A stretch of 64,000 bases of DNA from positions 766,568,720 through 766,632,719 of the forward strand of contig CM062813.1 of NCBI GenBank assembly GCA_031772625.1, in the 5' to 3' direction. Positions 11,812-22,399 of the stretch are shown here, piece after piece. Both the position numbers and the translations under genes were made by a program. Below the pieces are notes generated by a model, which was not told where the DNA came from, did no database searches, and worked only from the letters and a program-made list of their open reading frames with translations. The DNA comes from Pinus tabuliformis (taxonomy: Eukaryota; Streptophyta; Pinopsida; Pinales; Pinaceae). Each line of letters starts with the position of its first letter. The stretch's first letter is position 1.

Positions 11812-13951
11812 TGGTGGGCTCCAGTATTGTAGCAATAATGCTACAACTCCTGGAGCTTCCTGTCTCTTAATTTTATCAACCCGGTAGTTCGTACAAACTT
11901 GGAAGCGACGGTGCTGTATGCACAAGTACTAGCTCTTGTCGCAGCTGTCACTTGGTCAGCTGGCACAAGTCCGCTAGGGCTCAATCCAACTTCTATAGGC
12001 TCACAGAAGAAGCTTTATCAATGATGGACGAGAGCTAACTCAAAGGAGACTAGTCTAATTGCAGAAGGAAACTGAAAACCAATAAAGCATGGAAACCCTA
12101 GGAAACCCTAATTTGACTAGTTAGGCCCTAACTATGCAAAACTGTGAATGAAACAACTACCAATAATGCCATTACTTGTAGTGAACTGAAATACATGCAT
12201 CTAAGCTATTTGCATCTGAAAAATCATGTTTTTGTATTTTTTTCATTAAGTGGTTGGATTTATTGTGATGATGCTTTTGATTAGGGTTTGGTTGTGCAGG
12301 AGCGATTGGAATGGAAGGAAAGCATGGGCAAGGTCCGGATGGCTAAGGGAGGTCCCAGAGGGTCTCTAGCATCAGTCCATAGAAGCCTACCACGTTCGGA
12401 TGCTCAGCAACTGAGTTTGCAGGTTTCTACAGGAAGTCTGCAGGGGATCCTACAGGAAACTCAGGGGTTTCTACAGGAAGTCTGTGCAATTCTACAGGAT
12501 GATTGGCCGTGGAAGTTTTGGGAGATGGTGGAGTGTTGGAGTGGTGTGGAAGGATAGGTGAGATGGAGATGGAGCTGGTGATGGCTCAGGATCAGAGAAA
12601 TCAGATGGAGGAAAAGTGCATGCAGAGGTTTGATGATTGGAAGGATGGGATCAACGAAAGTGTAAGTAAATGGAGCTAAGTGAATAATGGATGAGTTGGA
12701 GGGTAAATGCGTTGGTCAGAGGCTGAGTAGGGCTTGAGGAGAGATCAAGATCAAGAAGAAGAAAGTGGAGTGATAAGGAGCAGCGTAAATGAAACAAATG
12801 ACTTATGCACCAAAACGAGAAATTCATTAACCTATGATAACTGTGCCATGAAACCTATGAGCAGCAATGGAAAACCAAGAAACGAAACTTATGCGTGGAA
12901 ATGGAATGAAGAAGTATGGTTCAATGTCAAAAATGCATGGATGGATCTTCAATGAAAATGTTTATGTTGCAGCTTGCATGGAAATGAGAAGAACTGCATT
13001 TCTTTTTGGTGGTTGGTCATGGACTGCACCCCAATCCCTAATAGAGATGGCAGTGAGCCTTTACAACCTTTTTGCTGGAGCTCCAAGAGATTATATCTAT
13101 CCTCCTATTGAACTTAAGCAACTGAAAGCAAATCACCATAAACTAATCCTATCTAAGCTCATGAAAAAGACTAAATTAACAAACTGTAAATTCGAATTGC
13201 ATGTGAAAGTAAACAAACTCAAAGTGCTGGAACGAAATGCAAACGCATTACAACACTGAGGAGATCTATTGCTCTCAGGTTGGGCCCTAACCTGAGAGCT
13301 ATGGCTCCCTTAGAAACTCAGAATGAGACCAAAATCTGACTGCCTTTATTCATAAACGAAAGTCTGATGACATGCCAAAATTGGCTTACAAAACCGAGTT
13401 GTAGCTCGTACTTCCCAATCACAAGAACAATGCCAAGGTTCAAAAAGCTTCTCTCCAAGGCTACGGCCTCAGTATTTATGCAAAAACGATCATCCAACAG
13501 GTGTCCTTGATTTTAGGAGCTCGGCTGTCCAACTGAAGTTTAACTGCTGATCCTGTAGGACAGTCATAACTACTGTTCCTGTAGAACAGTTATAACTGCT
13601 GTTCCTGTAGAACAGCTAGCTGCTTCTATGCTCGGTGGGGAGATGGATTGGAGCTCGGAGCTATGGTGGGAATCACGAGGAAGGTCCCCAAGACCGTGGA
13701 CATCCTCTCCTAAAAACCAGCAGTGCCACCTCATTGTCTCCTTGTCTCCTTTCTCGTTGTCTTTTCTCCCTTTTAATGGCAAAAACCTGAAAGCATCATG
13801 CATTAGTCACGTAGATAGAATGTCTACCCTTCTTCCTACAAACAACATGAATAAACCAAGAAATGAATGCATAAGCAATAAAAAATGAATGGTTTGAGCA
13901 GAGCAAGTAGGCCAAATGAGCCCAAATTGTACCAAAAATTGGGGCTCATCA
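11812..13951 (-). repeat. Element C 3' LTR (left copy)
   Basis: It begins TGGTGGGCTCCAG and ends GGGGCTCATCA in + reading, so TG/CA ends are present. The copy at 23845-25982 matches with scattered substitutions. Both tips hold perfect or near-perfect inverted repeats (11818-11856 and 13916-13949). Inside are clusters of a CTACAGGA or TCCTGTAGA motif at 12425-12500 and 13551-13615. Several short open frames in the LTR lack any family resemblance. Confidence 0.92.
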
Positions 13952-14214
13952 TCACCCTCCAGCTAAACTATTTGCTCATCCTTGAGCAACTTTTCCCTGG
14001 CTCCTCGTCTTTGGCCGAGAACTAGAGCCCGGAGCACGCTTTTCCTTCCCTGTTTTTGGTGGTTCTGCCTTTTCTGCTGAGGGTGGCGCTTATTCCTTTC
14101 CCGTTTTTGGCGGCCCTGCCTTTGCTGCCTATGGTGGTGACGAAGGTGATGCTTCTTCCCCTTTCCTATTTCCTTTGGCCGGGCTTCGGAAGGCGACTGG
14201 CCTATTTTTCGTGT
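13952..14214 (-). other. Element C spacer between the last ORF and the 3' LTR
   Basis: In element sense this short spacer ends with a purine stretch (AGCTGGAGGGTGA) against the LTR, a weak polypurine tract. No other feature is seen. Confidence 0.5.
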
Positions 14215-16089
14215 CTAGGAAGTTATCTTTAGGCTCCCCTTTTCGGGGGTGGCTGATGTCTTAGAGGGGGTTCTTGCACTGGGTGAAGTAGGGACATCCC
14301 CTGAAATGGTTTGGCTGCTGGGTGGAGGCTGTGGCTTGCCCGTGGTCATCCTCTTGCTTCTCCTGGCTTCAGATGGTAGAGGGGTCTCCCTCTCCCTTTT
14401 CTCCTTCGGTTTTGGAGGTGTACTGAGGGCAGCCAGCGTCGCTGCTGCCTCCTTTTCGAGAATGCCAGCCTTCTCTTTCTTGCGTTTTGCTCTCTCAGAG
14501 CTCCTTGTAGAGGGCCCCTCCTTTTCAGATTTCGGGCTTCCTGTGGAAGACCCTGCTTTGCCCACTTCCGGGCCTCCTATAGAAGATTCTTTCTTTCCCG
14601 CTTTTGGGCTTCCTATAGAAGGCCCTCTCTCTGTCTTCAGACTTTCTGTAGGAGGCTGTTTCTCAATGACTTTCGGGCTTCTTGTAGAAGCCCCTTTTTC
14701 CAATTTCGGGCTTCCTGTAGAAGCCCTTGTCTCTGTCTTCGGGCTTCCTGTAGAAGCCTGTTTTTGCAATTTCGGGCTTCCCGTAGAAGCCTTTGTCTCC
14801 GTTTTTGGGCTTCCTGTAGAAGCCTGTTCTCCAACGATTTTCGGGCTTCCTGTAGAAGCCTTGGTCTTTGCTTTTGGGCTTCCTGTAGAAGCCTGCTTCT
14901 CACTGATCTTCGGGCTTCCTGTAGAAGCCTTTGTTTTTGTTTTTGGGCTTCCTGTAGAAGCCTGTTTTTCAATGATTCTCGGGCTTCCTGTAGAAGCCTG
15001 AGTTTGTGTTTTCGGGCTTCCTGTAGAAGCCTGTTTTTGCTTTCCTGTAGACACAGGTGTCTCCACTTCCGCTTGCTTGCCTGCTTGAGTTTTGCTTTTT
15101 TCTTTGGGTGCAGGTGCTGTTGAGGTACTTGGGCTGACGTGGACCACCTCTGCTTTGTCCATTCTGCTCTTCATCCTCTTTTCCCTTGCTGACAAGATAG
15201 GTGTGCCACCCTTTTCTTTGTCCTCCTTTCCCTCATGCTTCTTCCTCTGTTCTCCCTTCTGTACTGTTGTTGGGGTTTCTTGGCCTTCTTCTCTCTGTTC
15301 CTCGGCCACTGCTTCGTGTTCCTCACTGCTGGAGGAACCCGTTTCTTCAATCAACATTTTAATATCCCCATCTTTTGTTAAATTCCGGAAGGATTCCCAT
15401 GAGAGGGGGACCTTATATGAGTGCAATGCATCTTCCACAAGCAGCTTGATCAGCCCATGATGGGCTATCTGATCTGGTATTCCCTCTTTCAGCTTTGTAG
15501 CACACTCCATTAGAGACTGCAGGAGGTAATAGGGGATGCTCAGTTTTTGTTCTACAGGAAGGTCAATTCGGTGCCTCAACTCAATGAGCAGCCGAAAGTG
15601 ATATGCATATACGATGCCGAAACGGCCTTCACAAGTAATATATTTCATGATTTTCAAACTGACTTCATTCCAAGGTGGTGAAAGGCTCGTTCTTCGCACC
15701 CCGTTTTTGTCCTCCGAGAATTCTTCCTCAGGTGGGAAGAATTCCTTCTTTGCCTGCTGACTCAGCTTTCTCTCCTCTTTATCCCACGACAGACCCATAG
15801 GAAGTTCTGTGATCCGACTGATATGTTCTGGGGTGAGTTTGAGGCTTAGACCTCTGAAGTTTACCATGGCCAGTGTCTGAGATTTAGGCTTCAGAGCTTG
15901 CAAGAATTCTTCGGCCACTTCATCATCGTAACCCTGCAGCTTATCACAAAAAGGCATCCATTGTGCTCTGGTGAAGAGCTCTACCACTGTCGGGTTTCTC
16001 CTTAGTTTAGTTGAATCAGTGGGCTCCCGTCTTATAAACCCACCCGGCATGATGAACACGGTCGTTTTAATTAAAGGTGGCAAATGCAA
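14215..16089 (-). CDS. Element C ORF downstream of integrase: plant transposon protein domain plus Ser/Thr-Gly repeats
   Basis: The frame is open for 624 codons. Residues about 1-250 form a folded-looking domain (VELFTRAQWMPFCDKLQGYD, EEFLQALKPKS, NFRGLSLKLTPEHISRITEL, LIELRHRIDLPVEQK) resembling the putative plant transposon protein domain found with Athila and Tat elements. Residues about 250-330 are acidic, then Lys-rich. Residues about 340-510 are tandem units around ASTGSPK, 10-13 residues each. The C-terminus is basic and Ser/Pro-rich. Its place after integrase is where Athila elements keep their so-called env-like ORF, but I see no signal peptide, membrane segment or envelope motif, so I do not call it an envelope. 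Its function is unknown. Confidence 0.75.
   Translation of the reverse strand: MHLPPLIKTTVFIMPGGFIRREPTDSTKLRRNPTVVELFTRAQWMPFCDKLQGYDDEVAEEFLQALKPKSQTLAMVNFRGLSLKLTPEHISRITELPMGLSWDKEERKLSQQAKKEFFPPEEEFSEDKNGVRRTSLSPPWNEVSLKIMKYITCEGRFGIVYAYHFRLLIELRHRIDLPVEQKLSIPYYLLQSLMECATKLKEGIPDQIAHHGLIKLLVEDALHSYKVPLSWESFRNLTKDGDIKMLIEETGSSSSEEHEAVAEEQREEGQETPTTVQKGEQRKKHEGKEDKEKGGTPILSAREKRMKSRMDKAEVVHVSPSTSTAPAPKEKSKTQAGKQAEVETPVSTGKQKQASTGSPKTQTQASTGSPRIIEKQASTGSPKTKTKASTGSPKISEKQASTGSPKAKTKASTGSPKIVGEQASTGSPKTETKASTGSPKLQKQASTGSPKTETRASTGSPKLEKGASTRSPKVIEKQPPTESLKTERGPSIGSPKAGKKESSIGGPEVGKAGSSTGSPKSEKEGPSTRSSERAKRKKEKAGILEKEAAATLAALSTPPKPKEKRERETPLPSEARRSKRMTTGKPQPPPSSQTISGDVPTSPSARTPSKTSATPEKGSLKITS
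14521..15060 (-). repeat. Coding tandem repeats of about 30-36 bp in the element C ORF
   Basis: About 13 units share the core GGGCTTCCTGTAGAAGCC (+ reading) and differ in the spacer. In coding sense the core gives ASTGSP and the spacer gives Lys/Thr/Glu-rich linkers. Unit lengths are multiples of three. Units toward 14521 are more diverged than those around 14700-15040, as expected if the array expanded in the middle. Confidence 0.9.
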
Positions 16090-16319
16090 AAGAGATTTGG
16101 TCTATGAAGACAGAGCATGCACATACAAAATTTCAACACAGTCTACTTATACCAACATCCTGTAGAACGGTAGCAAAGGCACATTGAACAACAATTCCAC
16201 CAATATCTTTATGACCCGACTGTGGACGATGGTCTTGCCACTTCTAATAACCAGCTACATTAAGAGTTCAGGGTTACCTCTTTAATTGGCCACCTTTTTC
16301 GTGAGGCACCCGCTTTCTT

Positions 16320-16415
16320 GTAGATGACTGTGTTCCTGTAGACTGCGTTCCTGTAGACTGCGTTCCTGTAGAACTGTGCTCCTGTAGAACTGCGTTCCTG
16401 TAGAAGCCGTGCGCA
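16320..16415 (-). repeat. Tandem cluster of the TTCCTGTAGA motif, period about 16 bp
   Basis: Five to six copies of GCGTTCCTGTAGACT and variants run head to tail. The first is a poorer match (TTGTAGATGACTGTG). Confidence 0.85.
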
Positions 16416-17110
16416 ATTCTCGGGGAGGACTGTAGTTGGCCGCGCTCGAGGTGTGCTTTACCGACGTTCTGGTAGCCAACAGCTCGGCGTATCAAAGTGC
16501 AGAGGAGATCATAATAGCCACCCGAGTTTGAAGTGTTGGATTATAAATGTATGCGCATGATCTAGCCGATTAGATTTTGAATCGGCGCAATCCATGGCAC
16601 GGGGGATGAGCTGTCCCCTCCGGACCGTTGGGCGACGTCATCCATCATCCGCCTTCGTATTCGCTTGCTACCGCATTCATTCCCACAGATTTGCCGCCGC
16701 CTTTTCCTGTTAAACTCATGCTCTGACGAGAGTGTTCTCACATGTGTGCAGTTCATTCTCGTTGTCGTGGCCGCCACCCACACATCCAATTACACTTTAA
16801 CTAGCCGACGTGGCCAGCCGACTGGCCATACGGTCGCTCAACCATTCAATTTTACGCCATGCAAACAATTTCAAACTAAGATTCATGCGATTTGATGGAA
16901 GGAAGGGTTGAGACACTTACCTGCGTGGTTGCACACGATTTTTCAGTTCCTGGACGATGGTGAGTGGATCTACCTGCTGCATGCGACTTACACAGACCTG
17001 GAGGCTCGTGGTTACAGGCTGCCGACGATGGAGTGGATGTTTTGCTTGCATGCGCCCGCGTTTCATTTCAGATGGCGGTGTTGTGAATGGTATCCACTCG
17101 AGTAGGTTGA

Positions 17111-17147
17111 ACTGTTACAGGATCCCCGCGAGGGGTCTCGTAACAGT
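17111..17147. repeat. Inverted repeat ACTGTTAC...GTAACAGT
   Basis: Perfect 8-bp arms enclose a second hairpin CCCC-GCGA-GGGG. It lies in the non-coding region of element C. Its role is unknown. Confidence 0.7.
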
Positions 17148-17454
17148 CCTTTCTCCTTGGGTGCATGCTGCACGATGGCGGTTCTGGCCTTTCAATCACG
17201 TTCCCGGAGCTCTTTGATGCCTGCGGTATGAGATCCAGCATTTGTTTAGCTTTGAAAATGGCTTTTCCCGCGAGAACTCATCGATCTTCTTTGTTGGTGC
17301 AGGGACTTGGTCGCATGACAACAAGGATGGTAGAGCAAGGTGACAGCAATGTGCAAGGATGCTAACAGAGGCTTACATGCATCCACACCAATCCATAGTC
17401 GCGAAATCTCTTTTTAAGATGAATTCTGGCCGTCCAAAACTCCTACATGAAGTT

Positions 17455-17615
17455 TAATGTAGAACACAGAGCTTCCATGTAGAAAGTTCGGCCTTCCTGT
17501 AGAAATTCTGCACTTTCCTATAGAAAATCCGCGCCTTCCTGTAGAAAGACTGCGCCTTCCTGTAGAAAGACAACATCTTCCTGTAGAAAGACAGGATCTT
17601 CCTGTAGAAGATTCA
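17455..17615 (-). repeat. Tandem cluster of the TTCCTGTAGAA motif, period about 22 bp
   Basis: About seven copies of CTTCCTGTAGAAAGAC and relatives. The spacing differs from the clusters at 16320 and in the coding repeats. Confidence 0.85.
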
Positions 17616-17835
17616 AACCTTGATAAAATTGCACATACCTTGAAAAAACATGGGTACTCTTGGAGGAGGTGCTGGTGAGGTTCCTTGATAGTATGATAAG
17701 GACCCCTGGCTGTAAGTTGAAGGGCTTCCTCTTCTCCATAGAGAATCTACAACCTGCATGCAATTTTACCATATTTTGCTTATTTTTTTTCTTTTTTTTT
17801 TCTTTTTTCTTCTTTTTTTTTTTTGAAAGATGACA

Positions 17836-18010
17836 GGGGTGCCTCAAAGAGATTTTCACCCATGCCATCTACCCTGAGTGCCTCAGAGAGGTTTTCACTC
17901 AAGGATCTTTTCATCTTTTCTCCTTTTTTTTTTTGAAAGACAATAGGGGCGCCCCAATGAGGTTTTCACCCCTACTACCTGCCTTGGGCGCCTCAGAGAG
18001 GTTTTCACCC
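17836..18010 (-). repeat. Four tandem stem-loops with compensating changes
   Basis: In + reading the four units have arms GGGTG/CACCC (about 17837-17861), TGAGTG/CACTCA (17875-17900), TAGGGGCG/CACCCCTA (17944-17974) and CCTTGGGCG/CACCCAAGG (17982-18013). Each has an inner hairpin of the CCTC-AGA-GAGG kind and then TTTT. In element-sense RNA the one C/A mismatch becomes a U-G pair. Units are paired and separated by T-runs, which are A-runs in element sense. The block starts directly after the pol stop. Confidence 0.8.
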
Positions 18011-18399
18011 AAGGATCTTTATTTATTTTTCTTTTTTTTTTTTCTTTTTTCTTTTTTTTTTTTCAGATATTTTTTTTTCAGGGTGTGCCAGAGGCAGAGG
18101 CAGAACCCTTCTCTATGACCAATACAGATTTCTCCATAGTTTTGATAAACTCTTGTCTTGAGAGAGGTCTCCTATAGATCTTCAATCGATGCCCATTGAC
18201 AAGCATGGGAATGGCTTCCTCATCAATGGTTCGAATGAGGACAGATCCATTTTCATGGCATTTCTCCACTGTATATGGTCCTAGCCATTTGGTTCTCAGC
18301 TTCCCCTTGAAATCTTTGTATCTGGAATCATACAACAAAGCCCAATATCCCGGCTGAAATTGCTTGTCATGGAGATGTTGGTCATGCCACACCTTTCTC

Positions 18400-19250
18400 T
18401 GAAGTTGAACCACTTCTGAGTGAAGGAGGGCCTGCATTCGGTGCTCATCCAGACCATTCAGCTGCAACAGCCTTTCTTGTTGTGCATGGCTGAGATCTAG
18501 ATCCAGCTGAGCTGCCATCCTCAAAGTGTTGTATTCAAACTCAATGGACAGCAAAGCTCTCTTCCCATAGACCAGCTCATACGGTGTGAAGCCAGTGGTG
18601 GTATTCCAAGTGGTGTTGTAAGCCCATGTGGCTTCAACCAGGCGATCTGCCCAGTCCTTTCTGCTGCTGCTCACCAATTTAGTCAAGATCCCTTCTAATG
18701 CTCTATTGGTGACTTCCACCTGCCGATTTGCTTGAGGGTGATAAGGGGTGGAAGTCCTATGCTTGATCTTGTGATGAGCTAGGAGATCTTCAACCAGGTT
18801 GGAGGTGAACTGGCTCCCTTGATCGGTGACCAGCTCTCTTGGATAGCCAAACTTATAGAAGATGTTCTCTCTTAGGAACTCGGCCACCTTTTCTTCTGTT
18901 GCTGCTTTGATTGCTTTGGTCTCTGCCCACTTTGTCAAATAGTCAGTACACACAATGATGTAAGTCCTTTGCCTCGAAGAGGGGTTGATTGGGCCCACGA
19001 AGTCCATGCCCCAGTTCTCAAATGGCTCCAGAGTCACTTGAGGTTGGAGAGGCATCTCATCCCTTTGGGTCGGTTTCCCCATTCTTTGGCATTGGTCACA
19101 CTGACTGACATATCTTCTGACATCTTGATGAAGTGTGGGCCAATAGTAGCCTGCCTGCAGGATCTTGAAGGCAGTTCTCTTTGCTGCAAAATTCCCTCCA
19201 CAAGGCCCATCATGACAAGTGAGGAGGATATCAAAGACTTCCTCCTCCCT
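18400..19250 (-). pseudogene. Element C integrase domain
   Basis: The zinc-binding region reads CHDGPCGGNFAAKRTAFKIL, then YVSQCDQCQ (HHCC type). The core has the D-D-E pattern: WGMDFVGPI, then LVTDQGSQFTSNL, and HPQANRQVEVTNRALEGIL. A GPY/F-like module (KWLGPYTVEK) follows near 18270. Integrase joins the element cDNA to host DNA with a 5-bp stagger, which agrees with the CTTGT duplication. Confidence 0.88.
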
Positions 19251-19449
19251 TACACAATGCCTTAAGATCTGATCGGGGCCAAGCTTGAACAGATTGCCCC
19301 CGATCCAAGTGAATGAGGCACTTTTTCTGATGATTCTGCTCTTCTCCCTGGAAGATAGGTGTGGAGGGAACTGTGCTGAAACAAGATAGTTTGCTATATC
19401 AGCAAACCATGGAGAGAGTACTGAAATAGCAAACAGATGTTCATCAGGC

Positions 19450-20880
19450 ATCTGATCGTCCACTGTTCCATCCTCATCTGCAGACAAATCCAATCTAGAT
19501 AAAAAGTCAGCAACAACATTTTCTCTACCTGGTTTATCAACAATGGTTAGATCAAACTGCTGCAATAAAAGTAACCATCTAATAATACGAGCATTCACAT
19601 CTGGTTTATTCATTAAATATCTAATAGCAGCATGGTCAGTATGTACAAAGGTCTGGTAACCAGTAATATAATGTCGCAACTTGTTCAATGCATGGACCAC
19701 AGCCAAGAATTCTTTCTCGGTTACAGTGTAATTCAGATCAGCTTTGGACAAGTTTTTGCTAACAAAGTAAATGGCATATGGAAGTTTCTACTCAACTTGT
19801 CCTAAAGCTGCACCTATGGCTTTGTTCGAGGCATCAATGTGGATGTGGAAAGGTAGGGCCCAGTTTGGACCTCTCAGGATTGGGGCTGACACCAACTTGT
19901 CCTTTAATTCATTTAAAGCCCTCTGACAATCGTCAGTCCAATTAAACTCCACATCTTTTGCCAACAGGCCAAACAATGGCGAGGCTAGCTTGGTGAAATC
20001 TTTAATGAATCTCCGGTAGTATCCTGCTAATCCCAAGAAACTCCGGACATCCCTGACCTTTTGAGGAGGTGGAACCCTCTTGATGAGAGCAATTTTGTTA
20101 GGATCCACCTGCAATCCTTGGCAAGAAATGGTATGGCCTAGCACGGTCCCTTCAGTCATTAGGAATTCACATTTTTCAGGACTAAGGGACAAGTTCATCT
20201 CGGTGCATTTGGTTAGTACTTTCCCCAGGTTGGACAATGCTTCCTGGAAGTTGGCCCCATAAGGAGTAAAGTCATCCATATAGATTTCTACTGCATCATG
20301 GACCAGCTCCGAGAAGATGCTCAAGATAGCTCTCTGAAAGGTAGCAGGAGCATTGCATAGCCCAAAGGGAAGGACTCAATAGGCAAAGGTACCCCAAGGA
20401 AAAGTGAAGGTGGTCTTATCTTGGTCTTCCGGGCTGATTTGGATTTGATTATACCTGCTAAACCCATCCAGGAAAGAGAAGAACTTCTTTCCTGCCAGTC
20501 CATCCAACACTTGATCTATGAAAGGTAGAGGGAAATGGTCCTTCTTGGTAGCTTTGTTCAGTTCTCGGTAGTCCACACAGATTCTCCATTTCCCATTTTT
20601 CTTGGGAACCAACACTAGAGGGGACACCCATTCACTATCTGAGATGGGGTAAATGAATCCGACATCCAACAGTTTTTGCAATTCTTCCTTAACAATGTCC
20701 TTAAGGGCTGGATTCATTCTCCTCTGAGGTTGCCTAACCGGTTTACAATCCTCTTTGATGTATATATGGTGGGTACAGACCGAAGGATGGACTCCTTTCA
20801 TTTCCTTATAGCTCCAAGCAAAAGCATCAAGGTGGTTGGCCAACAGACTACACAGCTCCTTTTCCTGGGAAGGAAATAGG
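19450..20880 (-). pseudogene. Element C reverse transcriptase and RNase H domains
   Basis: Reverse transcriptase blocks are VSPLVLVPKKNGKWRICVDY, LPFIDQVLDGLAGKKFFSFL, TFTFPWGTFAY and the catalytic YMDD (EIYMDDFTPYG). SFLGLAGYYRRFIKDF is the thumb-side motif. The RNase H region follows with IDASNKAIGAALGQ, TVTEKEFLAVVHALNKLRHY and TDHAAIRYL. The sequence is typical of the Athila/Tat branch. A helicase or second RNase H is not seen. Confidence 0.85.
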
Positions 20881-21249
20881 GAGGAGCTGATCTTCAATGC
20901 TTTCTCAGGGCTGAACTCCACATTCTTGACTCTGGGAGTAACAGGGTTGGTTGTACAAAGATCCACTAAGGTGCTAGCTTGGGCATCCTCCACCAATTTC
21001 TCTAAGGGTAGTGCACTGGAAGGTGGATTCTGGATCAGGGCCTCAATCAAGTCATCCTCGGTTGGGGGGTCTTTTCTAGTGGTATCTAAGGTGCACAGAG
21101 GTGCTGAGTACACCTCATCTTCCTCTCCTTCTTCCAACCAGAGTGGTAAGTCATGCTCTAAGGAGGGTTGGGCAGGAGGGTATAGGACTAGCTGCTTGGA
21201 CATGGGACCATTTTTGATGGTCATGTTTCATGCACGAGAACTTATGTAA

Positions 21250-21560
21250 GCATCTGCAGTAGCTAACGAAGGCCTTCCAAAAATGAGAGGATGTCCAGTA
21301 AGTTTGGCCTTTGGTTGCAGAACCAGGAAGTCTACAGGGTATTCCCAAGAGTCAATAGAGACCAAGACATCCTCCACAATCCCTTCGGGAGTCATGGTGG
21401 AGCGATCTGCTAATTGCAGTACTGTCGAGGTCTTCCTCAAGGAACCCTGAAGATTAAGCTTAAGCATGGTATCCCTGGTCATCACATTAATGGCAGCCCC
21501 CAGATCAATCAAGGTGTGAGGTATAATAGTGCCATTGATGTGAACATCTACTACAGGACT
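21250..21560 (-). pseudogene. Element C aspartic protease domain
   Basis: IIPHTLIDLGAAINVMTRDT is the catalytic loop (DLGAAINVM; relatives usually have DLGASINVM). It continues VDFLVLQPKAKLTGHPLIFG then RPSLATADAYIS, the usual end of Athila-type protease. It lies in the same frame as gag, which is normal for this family. Confidence 0.85.
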
Positions 21561-22399
21561 TCCAGGATCTAGGTACTTTGGGCAGATGACTTGTCCTAAC
21601 ATAAGGTCAGAAAGTTGTCCTATGACATTGATAGTTGAGGCATCTTTCTTCCGTCTGCCTGGGTGTTTGAAACACTTCTCCTTAACCAGCTTGTTGTATA
21701 TTGGCACATCCTTGATGGCTTGGAGAAGTGGTATTTTTACACACAACTGCTTGAGCTCACCCAAAAGCTCTTCCTCCACTGGGTTGGGTTGTGTGGTGGC
21801 TGTTAGTCTCTCAGGAAAGGGTGGAATAGCCTTTGGTTCACTTTCCTGTTTATCTTCCTCATCCTCTGGGGGAGGAGGTTGGCGATCTGGTAGAGTCTTT
21901 CCAGATCGAAGATTGATCTCCTGGATCTCCACAGCATAGGTAGGGCATGAGGTTTCCCCAGTGTATACCTGTTGGGCCTGTCTATTGTTGGGGTTCGGGT
22001 TCGGTTGAGCAGGCATTTGAGGCTGCCTTGGAGGAGCAGGAGGTAATGGCTGAGGTTGAACTGGTGGTGGAGGCAAGATGGCGGGAGGAGTGTTGTATTG
22101 GGGCCTCCACCCTGACTGAGGTGCATTCCATTGAGACTGTGGCTGGGCATGTGAGTGATATGAATGAGAAGTAGGTTGAGAGGGGTACTGAGGTGGATAA
22201 GACCATGGAGGAGGCATGGACCATGAAGGATGAGCAGGGGGACCCCAGGAAGGCATAGGAGCCGATTGGTTGGGGCTGTAATAAGCTTGAGATGCCCCTT
22301 GCATCCCCTGCTGATAAGGTCTCGATCCCTGTGGCCTCCTTTGGTTGAGGTAATAGAGAGGCTCTGTGGGAGCTTCTGTCCCTTGGTACATGGCTTTAA

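Larger units (their letters stand above)
16090..18077 (-). other. Element C non-coding region between integrase and the last ORF
   Basis: Nearly 2 kb without a supported gene. It holds two clusters of the TTCCTGTAGAA motif (16320-16415 and 17455-17615), an extended inverted repeat at 17111-17147, and a block of poly(T) tracts and stem-loops at 17780-18075. Tat and Athila relatives are known for a variable, repeat-rich region in this position. The short open frames at 16665-17365 have no recognisable product. Confidence 0.7.

Noticed and set aside
12288-13888. Short open frames in the element C LTR (for example near 12288-12557 and 12867-13259), repeated in the other LTR
   Set aside because: They recur only because the LTR does, have no family resemblance, and the frames on the opposite strand are as long.
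14249-15001. Long plus-strand frames opposite the element C ORF
   Set aside because: They are mirror frames created by the tandem repeats; codon choice and domain similarity support the minus strand.
14521-15060. CRISPR-like regular repeats
   Set aside because: The units are coding, with period a multiple of three, the spacers are similar to each other, and the setting is a plant LTR element.
14215-16089. Calling the downstream ORF an envelope gene
   Set aside because: No signal peptide, membrane-spanning stretch or fusion motif; only its position agrees with the env-like label.
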